Below the pieces are notes generated by a model. The model was not told where the DNA came from, did no database searches, and saw only the letters and a list, made by a program, of their open reading frames with translations. Below, piece by piece: positions 14,401 through 25,146 of a stretch of DNA of 64,000 nt; position 1 is the stretch's first letter; every line of letters starts with the position of its first letter. A program made the position numbers and the translations under genes. Origin of the DNA: Macrostomum hystrix (Eukaryota > Platyhelminthes > Macrostomidae); NCBI GenBank assembly GCA_950097015.1, contig CATNEN010000038.1:17866001-17930000 (forward strand). The letters run 5' to 3'.

Positions 14401-15790
14401 CCAAAGCATCAGCAGCAGCAGCAGCAGCCGCTGTTTTCCACAGCAGGCCGGCTGCCATTCGCGCCCAAGCAGGCCGGCGACATTCGCTCGGGCGATCTTG
14501 TAAAGTTCACCCGATGCGGCGGCCGCATCTCCAAAGGGCTGGTGCACTTTGTCGGCCGCCTGCCTGGTCGAAGCGACTTCTATGTCGGTGTGGAGCTGGA
14601 CCAAGAGGAAGGCAAGCACGACGGAGTCTATGATGGAAGGCGTTATTTTCAATGGTGAGCATCTTCATTTGCTGATCAGTTTGAAGTCTTTAACTTGAGC
14701 GTGGGCCTTGCTTTGATCCTACCGCTTATTTTATGGATAACGCAGCCCTCTCTTAGAGATGTCTAAAAGTGTTTTTTAACGTCGCGTCTCTGAGGCTCTT
14801 TGATTTCGCCAGTATATCATAGCACACTTCACCCAGGATCTGCCCTCTGACCTTAGACTATTAGTTTATGCTGCTCGCTTTGAATGATTGATGATGCCGT
14901 CATGCTTTGAAGATGCCGCCAGGGTCGAGAGTCTTTAATGATGCTGCCACGCCTTAGAGTCTTTGATGATGCCGCCAGAGCCTAGAGTCTTATCTTAGTT
15001 CTCTAGTTGTCATGCCGCCATCGCCTAGAGTATTTGATGCTACCGCCACGCCTAAGGTCTTTGATGATGCCGCCACGCCTAAGGTCTTTGATGATGACGC
15101 CATAGCCTAGAGTCTTTGATGATGCCGCCACGCCTACAGTCTTTGATGATGCCGCCACGCCTAAGGTCTTTGATGATGACGCCATAGCCTAGAGTCTTTG
15201 ATGATGCCGCCACGCCTACGGTCTTTGATGATGCCGCCACGCCTAAGGTCTTTGATGATGACGCCATAGCCTAGAGTCTTTGATGATGCCGCCACGCCTA
15301 AGGTCTTTGATGATGACGCCATAGCCTAGAGTCTTTGATGATGCCGCCACGCCTACGGTCTTTGATGATGCCGCCACGCCTAAGGTCTTTGATGATGACG
15401 CCATAGCCTACGGTCTTTGATGATGCCGCCACGCCTAAGGTCTTTGATGATGACGCCACGTCTAAGGTCTTTGATGATGACGCCATAGCCTAGAGTCTTT
15501 GATGATGCCGACACGCCTAAGGTCTTTGATGATACAGCCAGCCCGCCACCATTAGGGTCTTTCATGACGTCGCCACCCGTAGTCTTTAATAGTGCCACCA
15601 ACCAATTGAGTCTTTGTTGATACCGCCAGCCCACGAGGGTCTTTGATTTGGCCATCGAGATATTCTTATTATCTAGTGCTAGGCGCGATTCTTTATTTTA
15701 CAAATCAAATATTTTTTTTGCAGCAAGCCTCGCAAAGGAGTGTTCGTGGCTTTCAACAAGTTAATAATGTGCTACCAGCTGCCGGCTTGA
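8443..15790 (+). CDS. Coiled-coil protein with C-terminal CAP-Gly domain, 9 exons
   Basis: Exons 8443-8958, 9616-9759, 9833-10043, 11277-11458, 11496-11727, 12326-12550 (or -12366), 13134-13646 (or from 13139), 14294-14654, 15724-15790. All phases agree; the long form gives 816 aa, the short 753 aa. The first 170 residues are disordered (S, A, T, P rich). A middle part of roughly 300 residues is helical, with heptad-like stretches such as LSLEESQRLLDRLL and LDSLRTELDVLRERN. Q and P runs follow. The last ~80 residues are a CAP-Gly domain: GDLVKFTRCGG, FYVGVELD, the GKHDG signature (usual GKNDG) and RYFQCKPRKGVFV. CAP-Gly domains bind the C-terminal EEY/F tails of tubulin and EB proteins, so a microtubule or centrosome role is likely. 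I cannot name the orthologue. A strong acceptor (TTTGTTTCAG) lies 77 nt before the ATG. Confidence 0.87.
9425..9575 (+). mobile_element. SINE family A fragment
   Basis: Contains a tRNA B-box-like block (GGATTCGATTCCTGACTCC), then a shortened body, then the family tail AGTCCATGGACT followed by GCAGCCTTCAGATGC. It lies in intron 1 of the CAP-Gly gene. The tail matches copies near 25.3, 28.8 and 37.0 kb, and the 61.1 kb copy shares the adjoining GGCTGCGTACGGCTG block. Confidence 0.7.
10111..10500. repeat. 16-bp minisatellite starting with a hAT-like end, CAP-Gly intron 3
   Basis: About 24 copies of TCTCATCTCTCCCGTG. The array is preceded directly by CAGGGGTCGG (10111-10120), the terminal sequence of the hAT MITE at 45088. 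No matching right end is visible, so this looks like a truncated element whose internal minisatellite expanded. Confidence 0.85.
10861..11185 (+). mobile_element. SINE family B copy
   Basis: A tRNA-like head with B box GAGCTCGATTCCGCGGCGAG is followed by a family-specific body (CGCAGCCGCGGAGAGAAGGC, GATGTACACACCTGTGTGAG, GCCTGCGTACAGTATCTGAG, GTCAGCAAAATGGGCAGAAT). It is inserted in CAP-Gly intron 3. Other copies lie near 18.1, 20.6, 47.7 and 56.7 kb. Confidence 0.85.
11885..12120. repeat. Degenerate ~68-bp tandem repeat, CAP-Gly intron 5
   Basis: About three copies of a unit containing CTTCTTCTGATT, AAAAATAGCAAACGTGTTAA and CATGCGTGCACC. The last copy is truncated by internal deletions. Confidence 0.75.
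14880..15660. repeat. 27-bp minisatellite with 81-bp higher-order period, CAP-Gly intron 8
   Basis: Unit GATGATGCCGCCACGCCTAA plus GGTCTTT. Three variants (CCACGCCTAAGG, CCATAGCCTAGA, CCACGCCTACGG) cycle with an 81-bp period between about 15060 and 15420. Because 27 is a multiple of 3, several frames stay open on the minus strand; they are not genes. Confidence 0.92.
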
Positions 15791-16845
15791 CTTAATCAAG
15801 ACCTCAACATCTGCATACAACGCTTTAAGTTTCACTAAGTGAACAAATTGGCCTTCGATTGCTAGATCGCAAATCGTCAATTAAACTTCGCAAAGTAAAT
15901 CTCACCCACTGGTCGTCAGAAAGATTTTCTGCAACGAAAATTCATCTTGATTATGTGATATTTTTTCCTTTGATTACTTCGCTTGATTACTTTAATAGTA
16001 GCTAACATAAGTGTATTAAACAAGTAGATTTTAAGCAAATGGAAGGCAACTATTCATTGATTATTTGTTTTAGTCTTCCCAAAAAATATTTCACTGAAAA
16101 GTCCACGATATTCGAAAGAGAAAGCACGAATATTCGAGTCAATTATTGAAAATATTATCATTTTCAATTTCAGATTTTTCATTACAATAGTAACAGCTGA
16201 GCTGTCATAATTCTTATTTATTACTGTAAGTAGTTTTTTTCTACACTATCGCAGTGCCTTCAAGATGTTCTTTACGCGAGTGCTGTACTAAAATGCTAGT
16301 ACGAGTACAAACGCTGCTGGGTATTATTGTACTATGTACTTTTGCCCACTAAATTTCAATGTGTGGTCATCGTTTTTTATAATGTACATAGATTTCTCTT
16401 CAACACAATAGTTGAAATTTAATATAGAAATGCTTCTTTCTATAAGCTTGTATTGTTAAATTGTGAGGTTATATCGATTTTTTAAACGGACATTTTTATT
16501 TTCTTCTATTTTTGACTCCCCTTTCTAGCTTGTAATTGTGACTACTTTCTGTGTGATTCCGTCCGCTGTTATTCATTGCTGTGCCTTTCCAATATAACAA
16601 TTGAAAAATATTAAAAAGTTTATAAAATATAATAGCGGCTGGTTATGAAGCTTTTTTCTAAATTTACAAGAAAATTTTGATTTTTTATGTGATATTCCTA
16701 AACAAGAAATGTAGTGAATATATTTTTTTCTTTTAAGAAGATTACTGTACAAGCTTCTATATAATATCCAATTATGTTACATTTTTTGGCTTGACAGGCT
16801 TGCGAAACCCAGAAAATCACCATCCATTCCTTTTGATTTTTGCAG
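15791..16845. other. Intergenic AT-rich stretch
   Basis: 3' flank of the CAP-Gly gene and 5' flank of DHFR. No coding signal. Ends in a strong 3' splice acceptor (CTTTTGATTTTTGCAG, ending 16845) that should begin the DHFR leader exon. Confidence 0.5.
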
Positions 16846-16922
16846 TTCTCATCCTGTTAAGAGAGTGCATGTAATAAGCTAACAATAATAAAGGCACTAA
16901 CAGAAAAGTGATCCCAAGAGAA

Positions 16923-19084
16923 ATGTCTGTCAGGCCGGGCCCTATCTACCAACTAACAATTATCGGAATCTATGGACCAGATGGTAAATCAGTTCAAAAT
17001 AAATATCTGACACGCGATGTCATTAACTCAATCGTTGCCATAGTAACAGAGACGCCATGCGCTGATCAGGTGAACTTGCTGCTTTCATTATCAACAACAA
17101 TGCTATCAACCGAGTTGTTACTAAGCAGTGCGGGAAAACTTGAGGCTTGCCAGGTGCTTGACAACGGAATGAATGAAGCTGACGACAGGTGTTCGAGTTC
17201 AACAAATTTGCGTCAAGCTTTTCGCGTTTTTGCCCTGTCTGACTCAGAGCCAGCTAGCAAGACCATCGATGAGCATCGTCAGCTCATTCGTCTCGGAGCT
17301 GATCGTTCTGGCGCCTGCTGCTTTCTGCATAAATTCATCGCCGTGCAGATCCTAAATGAGCAGCGACTGTTGTTTGAGTCATTGGACAGTAACGACGTCT
17401 GGTTGAATTGGATCCGGAATGACAGGTGAGACCTGTTGAGCCACAAAATTAACGACACCTGCAGGATAAATTGATTTATATCTCGAAGATAAAGAAATCT
17501 TGGTTTCTTTATCTAAAACGACGATTGCTTGATAAAAAAATAACGTTTTTTAAGTAACGCGTGAATCTTTCCTGTAAGATATTCCTTTAAAGTTTTTTTT
17601 CAATGCAGTTGAATATCTGGCCTACTTAATATAGTTATGTATATATGGGACTTCTGATCGATATGTCTGGAGCTCAATTTTGAGTCCGTGAGCAAATTCC
17701 CCGTTAATTACCGATTGCTTAAGCACTTCTATCGCGACTTCGTGCATTTAATCCCGATTCTCCCGTCGAAGTGTTTTTGTGTGCGTTCTTCCCTCTCCTC
17801 CTTTCTCCTCTCTGCGTCCTGATTGGTTGTCTCACTCTGTTTTTATTTCTTATCTCTCGCCCACCCCATTCCCTGGCTGTTATTAAATGATTATCTCTCT
17901 CCCCATTATCTCATAGAAGCTTAGCGAAAATTTCGGGTGTCATAGAATTCAGAATAGGATTTCAACAAATTCAGAATGCGTTTAGTAAAAACAATTTCAG
18001 CAGGGCTGTGGGCAATGGCGCATCATTTGGTGACACTAATTCTACCCATTCCGCTGACTCCTGAGAACACACGCACACAGATACCGTACGCAGGCGCACA
18101 CACACAGGTGTGTAAATCTGCCCGGAACTTCTTAATCGTCAGGCAGTGTGCAATTCACTGCGCCATGTAATTAGCCCTGCTTTATTGAAGGGTGTTAATC
18201 GCACGACAAGCCCCAAATAAATGTGGCCTTGCTGCCGAGTCGAGTTCTGTGACCTTGGTGCGAGGGCAAACGCTTTAGTTTATGCATGTAATTTACCACA
18301 TATTTTAGCCAAGTGTAATTTCGTAATTCGTAATTATATAAAGCAAAAAAACTGTGCTCATCTGTGCTCACTCCATACTCATTGGTGTTGCGACAGCCAC
18401 TGGAAGGCGGAGAGCGAAGTGGCTCCTCAGCCGAGCCACAGTCTGCTGCGCCTCCAGGTTTGGCGTTGGATCGGAGCAGCCATCGATGACGATGATTTTC
18501 ATCTGCCCGTGTCTGTCGCCGCACTGGACGTCAGTGGCGGCTTCGCCAACGGGCCAAGTTTGCCCTGGCCAACGCTGACTGGCGATTGGGACTATTTCAC
18601 GCGCAACACTCGCAATGAGACCGCCAATTCTGACTGCTGCGAGAACAAGCTGCGCGCCGTGAATATCTCCGGCCGACTGACCTTCGAGCAGACTCCTGAG
18701 AGCATTGCGCTAGATCCGCGTCGCATTCACCTGGTAATAGGCTCGAGCTTGGCAACCGTTGCTAAGGGCATCGATCTAAACAGTTTTATCACTCTGCCAA
18801 GCTTCGAAGCTGCCAAGGACTATGCCAGATGGCTAGCAGACAATGGTCTAGCATCCGGGACGGCCTGGGTAATGGGCGGCCAAGAGATCTACAGGCATGC
18901 TGTTGTCATGGAAACCAGCTGCCGTCGCGTCTACCTGACTCGGGTGTTCGCCCAGCACCTGTCCGCCAATCGATTCTTCCCGCTGGTTGAGCTGGCTGAG
19001 AATTATCGCCTGGAGTCGGTTTCTGAGGAAATCTGCGAGCACGGAATTCGGTACCGTTTCGAGGTGCATTGTAGGCGAAATTAA
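16923..19084 (+). CDS. DHFR: Dihydrofolate reductase with ~200-residue N-terminal extension, 2 exons, 396 aa
   Basis: Exons 16923-17425 and 18397-19084, joined at phase 2 (AG|C). Residues ~207-396 are a DHFR fold: VSVAALDVSGGFANG, the LPWP motif (223-226), GDWDYF (230-235), GRLTF (260-264, usually GKKTW), WVMGGQEIYRHA (325-336) and the final YRFEV strand. It should reduce dihydrofolate to tetrahydrofolate with NADPH. The position of the catalytic acid (Glu30 in human) is Asp231, as in bacterial enzymes. The core is diverged but keeps the PW, GG and TR motifs. Exon 1 (167 residues, starting MSVRPGPIYQLTIIGIYG) resembles nothing I know. The upstream GTG at 16908 is not a eukaryotic start, so I use the ATG at 16923. 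The two exons fit in phase, but whether they form one protein needs transcripts. An AATAAA lies at 19189. Confidence 0.82.
17990..18275 (-). mobile_element. SINE family B copy in DHFR intron
   Basis: Antisense copy with recognisable blocks for the tRNA-like head (CGAGTTCTGTGACCTTGGTG, 18240s), the middle (GCACGACAAGCCCC) and the tail (CACACAGGTGTGTAAATCTG and GACTCCTGAGAACACACGCA). It is more diverged than the 56.7 kb copy. Confidence 0.8.
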
Positions 19085-20077
19085 TTGCTCGACTTTAGTC
19101 CACTTTTATTTTTCTACATTTTTTCGAAATTTAAAATTTAAGAATTCAAGAATAATTCAAATTTTAAATTCAAGAAATAAGGCTAAGGAATAAACGTGCA
19201 ATTTTATCCTAAACATGGCCCTTTCATAGTCTATGTCACTAAACAATATAATTGTTGTCGTTTATGGCAATTTTTTGTTCTGCTAGTTTATCTATTTCTT
19301 TTTTATATTTCTTTTTTTATTATATCGCACCTCTGCATAATAAACAAATAATCAGTCTTACAGTTCTATTTTACTCGTGCACAAGTTTTATTTATTAGAA
19401 ACTAGAAAAAAAGTCGTAAAATTTACGTTTTGTACTATTTTATTTTTTGTCCTAATCCGTAGCTGAATAAGGGAGTCTAGAATCTGGAGATTCATAATGC
19501 ACGAATGCACGATTCATAAAGCTTACTGCATGTAGCTCAATAATAATAAAGATTACATTAGTGCAATATTTGATCATTCTGCCCCTTTCCCTGGCTCCTG
19601 AGCAGTCAGTCAAATTAGTTAGCTTGGACTTACACTGTACATGAAAATAAATTAATGAATCAAGTGAAAAATGAAATATTTGAAAAACGACAAAAAGCGT
19701 CCTAATACTCGTAGTTGCTTTCAATGAGATTAGCAACTCCCATGAAATTTCATCAAAATATGTTTTTGTTTAAGCCAATTATATTTCTCGAATAAAAATA
19801 AATCAGTATAAATATTTTTGTTTCATTTTGATTTTGCCCATTATCATTGATTGAAAATTTTACGCCGCGATATTGAAAATTAGATCTTTAAAAATCACAT
19901 AAATAATTTTTTGATTTAAATCATCGGGGATTTGGGGAAGGCGAAATCAGGGGTTTGCAGCTCCAGCATGACTGTTAGGGACAGCGGCATTGCCCTGACC
20001 ACATGGTTCGTTCAGATGTCTATCTACTTTTAAAAGTGCGATTTTCAGAAAACTCGAGAGCTTTGTTCTTTAAAATA
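19085..20077. other. Intergenic stretch between convergent DHFR and Mx genes
   Basis: AT-rich, with the DHFR poly(A) signal AATAAA at 19189-19194. No coding signal. TACTCGTA occurs at 19706. Confidence 0.5.
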
Positions 20078-23000
20078 CTAAAACTTGGTTAGCTCTTTCT
20101 CAGCAATAGCCAGGCGCACCAGGTACTCCTTCAATTGACGCCGACGCGAAGCGGTCTCAGGATTCTCCTCTTGCAGCATGGCTAAGAGTGACTGCGGCTC
20201 GGTCAGCATCATGCTGAGTTGATGCTTGACGGCGTCGGACATGCCGTGCAGCATGTGGAACACCACCGTCATGGGGATGGTGTCCTGCAGGCGGCGTACG
20301 GCCACCCGGACGTAGGCCTCGGCACCTTCCAGCACAATCAGCGCATTCTGCTGCTTCAGCTGAGTCTGATTGGTGGCTCGGTTGAGCGCAGAAGCGCCAA
20401 CTTCAGGGCTTGCCTTCGACTTCTTTGTCTGCAGCTTCTCGTCACTAGGACTGGAAATTATTGGGTAATATTTATTTTAGGGGGGTGAGTTGCTAACTGG
20501 TCTAACGCGCATTCGCTTCTCACACCAAGGTCCCTGTGCTCGATTCCGTGGCGAGGCCACATTCATTTGGGGCGCAGCCGCGGAGAGAAGGCTTGGGGGC
20601 TTGCCGTGCAATTTACGCCCTTGAGGGTCAATCACCAAAGAGAGTGTTTAGTACCATGGAGAAGGTCTGTGCAGATGTACACACCTGTGCGAGTGTGCCT
20701 GCGTACAGTTTATGTGAACATATGTACTCTGGTGTCAGGAGCAAAACTTGCTCTATAGTGCATCCCTTTTTGAAGGCTTGAAAATTAGCTATGCAAAGCC
20801 ACAAGAGACCTTATTTTTATGTTCTTTAAGTGAACTTACAATTCCAGCTCCCTCTTATAGATGCGATCCTGTGCGAACAGAAACTTCTCCTGCTGAAGGA
20901 TCTGGCTTATCAGCTTCTTGGACTGTTCCATCTTTTTTCTCTTAATGTTTTCTACTTGGTCTTTGATGCGCGTGTTGAGGCTAGGAAACTGGGCGAAACA
21001 CTGATCTGACAATTTCCGCAAAATCTGGTCCACCTCTTGCGTCACTGAGTTCACAAACTCATTCGTATGCGGCGTAAGCTTCTCAACGAAGAACTCGCAG
21101 ACGAGCCCCTCTAGCACTGGGAAGACGTTGTCGAAACCGAGCAGCTCACGACCGCGCTGATTGAACACTCGTTCCTCAAGCATTGGCATCAGGCCCTTGT
21201 CTGGAAAACGCATCCGTATACGAGTGATGCATTGTGCATTGAGAATTGTGCATGGTGCATGGTGCATGGTGCATTGTGAACGTCTCATGAAGCATTTTGA
21301 ATGGTGCATCGTACATCACAGTTGATAAAGCCTTCATGATGCATCGTATACAAAGTTCAAAATGCAATCTAGCAACGCGGCTGGTGCTCCATATACGAGC
21401 TATTTTGCATGGCACATTCACATTATTCGTAGTTTCTCCGCAAAACTTCAAACTCACATTCACGCGACTCGGAAAAAGCGCACTTCTCGATTTGGTCAGC
21501 GAGCAACTCCCAGTGCTTGCGGCACGGTCCAAAGAGGCGATTCTCCTGGCCCCAGTGCTTGCCACTGGCAGCTTCGGTGAACGCAGATTTGAAACTCTCT
21601 ATCATGCTCACTAATAGGTTCCTGACCTCTTCATCCGATTCTGGCGGACCGATACCCAGGTCCTCCAGCTTGGCATAGTAGTCGTCTCGCTTGATCTGCA
21701 ATGAGCAAGCTATGCATCTTACTGTTAACTGTTTAATATACCTTAAAAATTAGCGATCTTAAAATAGTCACCTGAATCTCCTTTAGCATCTCCGGGATGC
21801 GGTCCCTCACCGCCTGGTACAGCTCAACGCTCAGCTTGTTGGCCAGCGTCTTGGAGCCCCGCTGGAACTCGCCCAGATTACGAAAGTGCGGATGCTCCTT
21901 GAAGAATTCCTCCTCAGCCTTGCACGCTTCCTGCAGGCTCATGTTCTCCTTCAGCTGCTGCGGAGTTCTGCAGCGCACCGTCACGAAGCCCTTGGACAGT
22001 TTGAGTCGCTCGTTTCTCATCATGGCTAGCACCTCGGTCTCCGAGCCCGGGTTCACCAGGTCCGGGCACGTCAGCACGCCGAGTGTGCGCTTGCATTCTG
22101 GATCCACTTCGCGGGCAAGTGACACCGCCTCCACTGTCTCGACGTCCACATTGCACGGGATCACAACCAGGATGAGCACCTCCGGCTTGAGAATGTGCGA
22201 CATGATGAGCGACTTGCTGACTGTGGCGATGTCACCCGCGTTCGCGATGGAAAACCTGACGGAGTGGAATAGAATAATGCGCAGCATTCTATCTACTGAA
22301 AGACTTTCAGAACTTCCTAATAGCTAGTCGATTTTTAGTTTCTGGCAATTTATACCTGGCGATTCCGGGCAGATCGATAAGCGTCAGGTCAGGCGTGTCG
22401 CGGCCCTCGATGTGCAGCTCGATGAGCTTGTCAGAGATCTCCCCGGCACTGCTGGTCATCTCCTCCTGGGCGTCGCGAATCGCCTGGCCGATTTCGGCCG
22501 GAGTGGACAGCGGCTTGTCCCGTGCCTCGCCCGACTTTGTCTCGTACCTTCGGACAGTTAAGGAAAATATCACATCTAATGTGCTACATTCTATATAAAT
22601 TCTTCGAGAGTTTGCGCCCTAAATTATTTAAACAATTGTAATTATATCTATCCGACAGAAACTTTTTGCAGTGATGATACACGCGCGGTGCACACAGGTA
22701 CTTGCACACTACGCTCCATATTACTATCGATAAGATACGAAAAAGCCAGGTGCTTTTGTTATGAGTTGCACAATCTCAAACTTCGCTGTGCCCTCCTGAC
22801 CTGAGAACCTCATTTGTACAGTTCTGCAGTGTAGCTTTAAGAAGTTCTCACTATTGAAGGACATTTTAAATCGAAGCTCACCTGATCCGGGCAGTCCAAC
22901 CCGCGTCCTCCCTACCGCGCATGCACAGCATCAGCGGGCATCGCGTGACGATGCCAAGGCCGCGGGGAAATTCCACGCCAGAGATGGACTCCAGCACGGA

Positions 23001-23186
23001 GGATTTCCCAACGGACTGGTCGCCAACCACGGCAATCGCTGGCAGGCTGATCTCCCGCTGCAGACCGTGCGACCTCAGGCTGTCCAAGGCGTTCAAACAC
23101 GGCCGCAGGCGCTCCCGGAAGGCCCGAGTGAGGGCCGGAGCGAACTCATCGTCTGACTGCGACTGTTGTTTCGGAGTCTCCGCCAT
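20078..23186 (-). CDS. Mx-like dynamin-family large GTPase, 6 exons, 650 aa
   Basis: Exons 23186-22882, 22547-22356, 22255-21772, 21695-21458, 21200-20840, 20450-20078; all phases agree (1953 bp). The GTPase domain shows the P-loop GDQSVGKSS (55-63), the switch-I stretch [13 protein letters not shown] typical of Mx proteins, DLPG (160-163) and a G4 site reading T228-C-P-D231. A stalk follows, with the RGRELLGF segment of Mx proteins and a helical [16 protein letters not shown]. The last exon is a GTPase effector domain ([10 protein letters not shown] through [11 protein letters not shown]). The family forms rings and helices on membranes or ribonucleoproteins; vertebrate Mx proteins are antiviral, which does not prove the same here. 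There is no PH domain or proline-rich tail, which fits Mx rather than classical dynamin. The G4 lysine (TKxD) is replaced by Cys. Confidence 0.92.
20495..20775 (+). mobile_element. SINE family B copy in Mx intron 5
   Basis: Good tRNA-like head: A-box-like TTGCTAACTGG, B box GTGCTCGATTCCGTGGCGAG. Then the family body (GGCGCAGCCGCGGAGAGAAG, GATGTACACACCTGTGCGAG, GCCTGCGTACAGTTTATGTG). Inserted antisense to the host gene. Confidence 0.85.
21228..21350. repeat. Irregular GTGCATG-rich repeat in Mx intron 4
   Basis: Short units such as GTGCATGGTGCATG and GCATTGTG are repeated imperfectly on both sides of the intron centre, giving partial self-complementarity. It occupies much of the 257-bp intron. 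Confidence 0.6.
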
Positions 23187-24395
23187 TCCAGCCAGTCTGT
23201 CACAATTAAGAACTCTGTATTAATCATTTGGACAAAGCAAAACGTTTATACCCTCGTACTGCTTGCGTTCGCTCTTTGCACCCTGGTAACTGTCTTATCA
23301 AGTCACGTGCTTTGCCTGCAAATTGTTTTTCTTTAGATGTCTCGGATTGAGGCGTCGACTGGGTGCTACAGTGTAGCTAGGAATGCACTAAAAGAAAATT
23401 ATATATTAGTGCGCATCGATTTCGCAATCTGCTAGCTCAATTTGGAAGTGCTGCGCAGAAATTGCTCGCAGAGAAAATATTCAGAGCAGTGCGCCGCCTC
23501 TCACTTCTAAGATAGAAGAAACAAACTGTGTAAGAAATAAAACAAGAATTTGTCTACCGTGACGGCCAGACTGCGAAAAATAAATGTTACTGTTCTGTTG
23601 TGAAAATAAATAACACAGAACACGGAGATATTCGTCAATAAGACAGTTCAAGTGCGTCTGTCGCGCAGAAAGTTCAGTCTTGGCCAATAATTAAGGGCTC
23701 GTTTATTTATACGCGCGGGAGAATTAGGTTCTACAAAGAAGGGTGACGATCGAAAGCTCAAGAAAACAAGTGAACAAGCAATGCCCGAGTTTTCTACAGT
23801 CCTGCGATTTGTGCGCTGTATCAATACAAAACAGTTAGAAGACAAAAAATTATCATTCAGTTTAGTTTACCTTCAGGACAATGGGTCTCAGAGACTGCTG
23901 CACAGGGACATGACAATGGCCCTCAGTGTTTATTCATTGTTTATTCTCAGTGTATATTAAATTTTTATCCATTTAAACAAACGATTTTCCTATACGAATG
24001 GAATACTTTTACGCACGCTTGTATTAAGACAAAAATCATTAGAAAATATTTCGTATAGTAAAACAATTTGTATTCTATTTAGGTACGGATTTAAAATAGG
24101 TCTACTACAAATCTTAAGACTTTTTTTTAAAACTGTCAATAGGATGGCATTGTGAAATATTTTAACAAATAAAGAAATCGAATGGCTGATAAATCAGTCT
24201 AAAACTTAAAGAGACGATCTCCTGAAGATTTCTGTAGCTCTAAATATATACATAAAGCAGGCGAGTTGCATGGGCACTGGCGAAATATTTTACAATTATT
24301 TGCAATAGGATTTCTTTAATACTTAGTTTAAAATACCACCATCTTCGCAGTGTTATTGATGAGTAATCCTTTTTTATATCTTCGCAGTAGTGGTA
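23187..24395. other. Upstream flank of the Mx gene, no gene seen
   Basis: AT-rich to neutral sequence. An acceptor-like AG lies about 10 nt upstream of the Mx ATG. No other coding or repeat signal recognised. Confidence 0.45.
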
Positions 24396-24398
24396 TGT

Positions 24399-24468
24399 AC
24401 ACTCGACACGAGCGAGTGCTGGGGGCAGAGCCCCCTCTGGGGGCATGGGTGGCGAAGCCCAAACTCTA
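24399..24468. repeat. String of short GC-rich hairpins
   Basis: Three adjacent palindromes: CACTCG...CGAGTG, GGGGGC-AGA-GCCCCC, and GGG...GCCC around GGGTGGCGAAGCCC. They stand out sharply from the AT-rich surroundings. Short minus-strand ORFs across them look like a by-product. Confidence 0.65.
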
Positions 24469-24544
24469 TGGGCAAAACACAATTAAACCATAGAAAATAT
24501 CAATCCTGCACGCTGGATGCACGCTGAGGGGAGTGGTTATGTAA

Positions 24545-24697
24545 ATAATAAACGTCGTTTAATTCACATTCTGTGGTTAGAATGTCCGAGGCTGCGTTTA
24601 ATGGTCTCGAGGCGAGCGTAGCGAGCCGAGTACCATTGATTGCAGCCGAGGATATTGTAACCATAGACTATGATGAATTAAACGGCGTTTATCATAT
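24545..24697. mobile_element. Foldback (long inverted repeat) element
   Basis: The two ~70-bp arms are imperfect reverse complements. Outer blocks: ATAAACGTCGTTTAATTCA against TGAATTAAACGGCGTTTAT. Inner blocks: GTCCGAGGCTGC against GCAGCCGAGGATA, and AATGGTCTCGAG against CCGAGTACCATT. The centre is GGCGAGCGTAGCGAGCC. No ORF inside. The folded RNA would be one long hairpin. Confidence 0.8.
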
Positions 24698-24941
24698 ATG
24701 AAATTCGATTGCTTGTTTTTCAGGGGCATCCCATCTGATTGATAGACAGGTTTAGACCATTTGATTCCGACCATAGACAAAAAAAAATAAATTTCTCACG
24801 AAGATACTGTCACGAAGCAGCCAGTCAGTCAGTGGTGGCAAAACGTAAAAGCCGAATTTATCAAAAATTTATCAGCATGTCATCAGAACGCGAATGTGTC
24901 TACATCATCTCCATCTTCGGTGGTCACCAACCTTTATCTAG

Positions 24942-25076
24942 ACGGATTTGCTGGACCTTCAAGAGCTACAACAGGTGGAACTAGGCCACTATGGACACCC
25001 TGACGCGAATTTCTCCGATTTCACCGATCAAGCCAAAATATTAGGCGCAGCTGAACCACAGTACACCATCGTCTAG
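24942..25076 (+). pseudogene. Possible orphan terminal exon (44 codons plus stop)
   Basis: An acceptor-like CCTTTATCTAG precedes an open stretch of 44 codons, TDLLDLQELQQVELG through ...GAAEPQYTIV, then TAG. It reads like coding sequence, but I find no matching upstream exon in frame. It could be the remnant of a gene or retroelement. Weak support. Confidence 0.3.
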
Positions 25077-25082
25077 TCTGTC

Positions 25083-25146
25083 AACCAATCAGTCACCAAC
25101 TGTTAGCATTCAGGCGCTGCCAAAAAATCTCCCCTTGGTATAAAAG
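25083..25146 (+). promoter_or_regulatory. Candidate CCAAT/TATA core promoter
   Basis: AACCAATCAGTCACC at 25084 is followed about 55 bp later by a clean TATAAAAG at 25139-25146 in a GC-richer context. The nearest downstream ORF on this strand starts at 25593. It could equally be part of a decayed LTR. Confidence 0.35.

Noticed and set aside
21797-22327. Plus-strand ORF of 176 codons
   Set aside because: Antisense shadow of Mx exon 3. It crosses a splice junction and has no recognisable domain.
24240-24482. Minus-strand 80-codon ORF across the GC hairpins
   Set aside because: Its Pro/Ala-rich start comes from palindromic hairpins and the rest is AT-rich non-coding. No acceptor, donor or homology.
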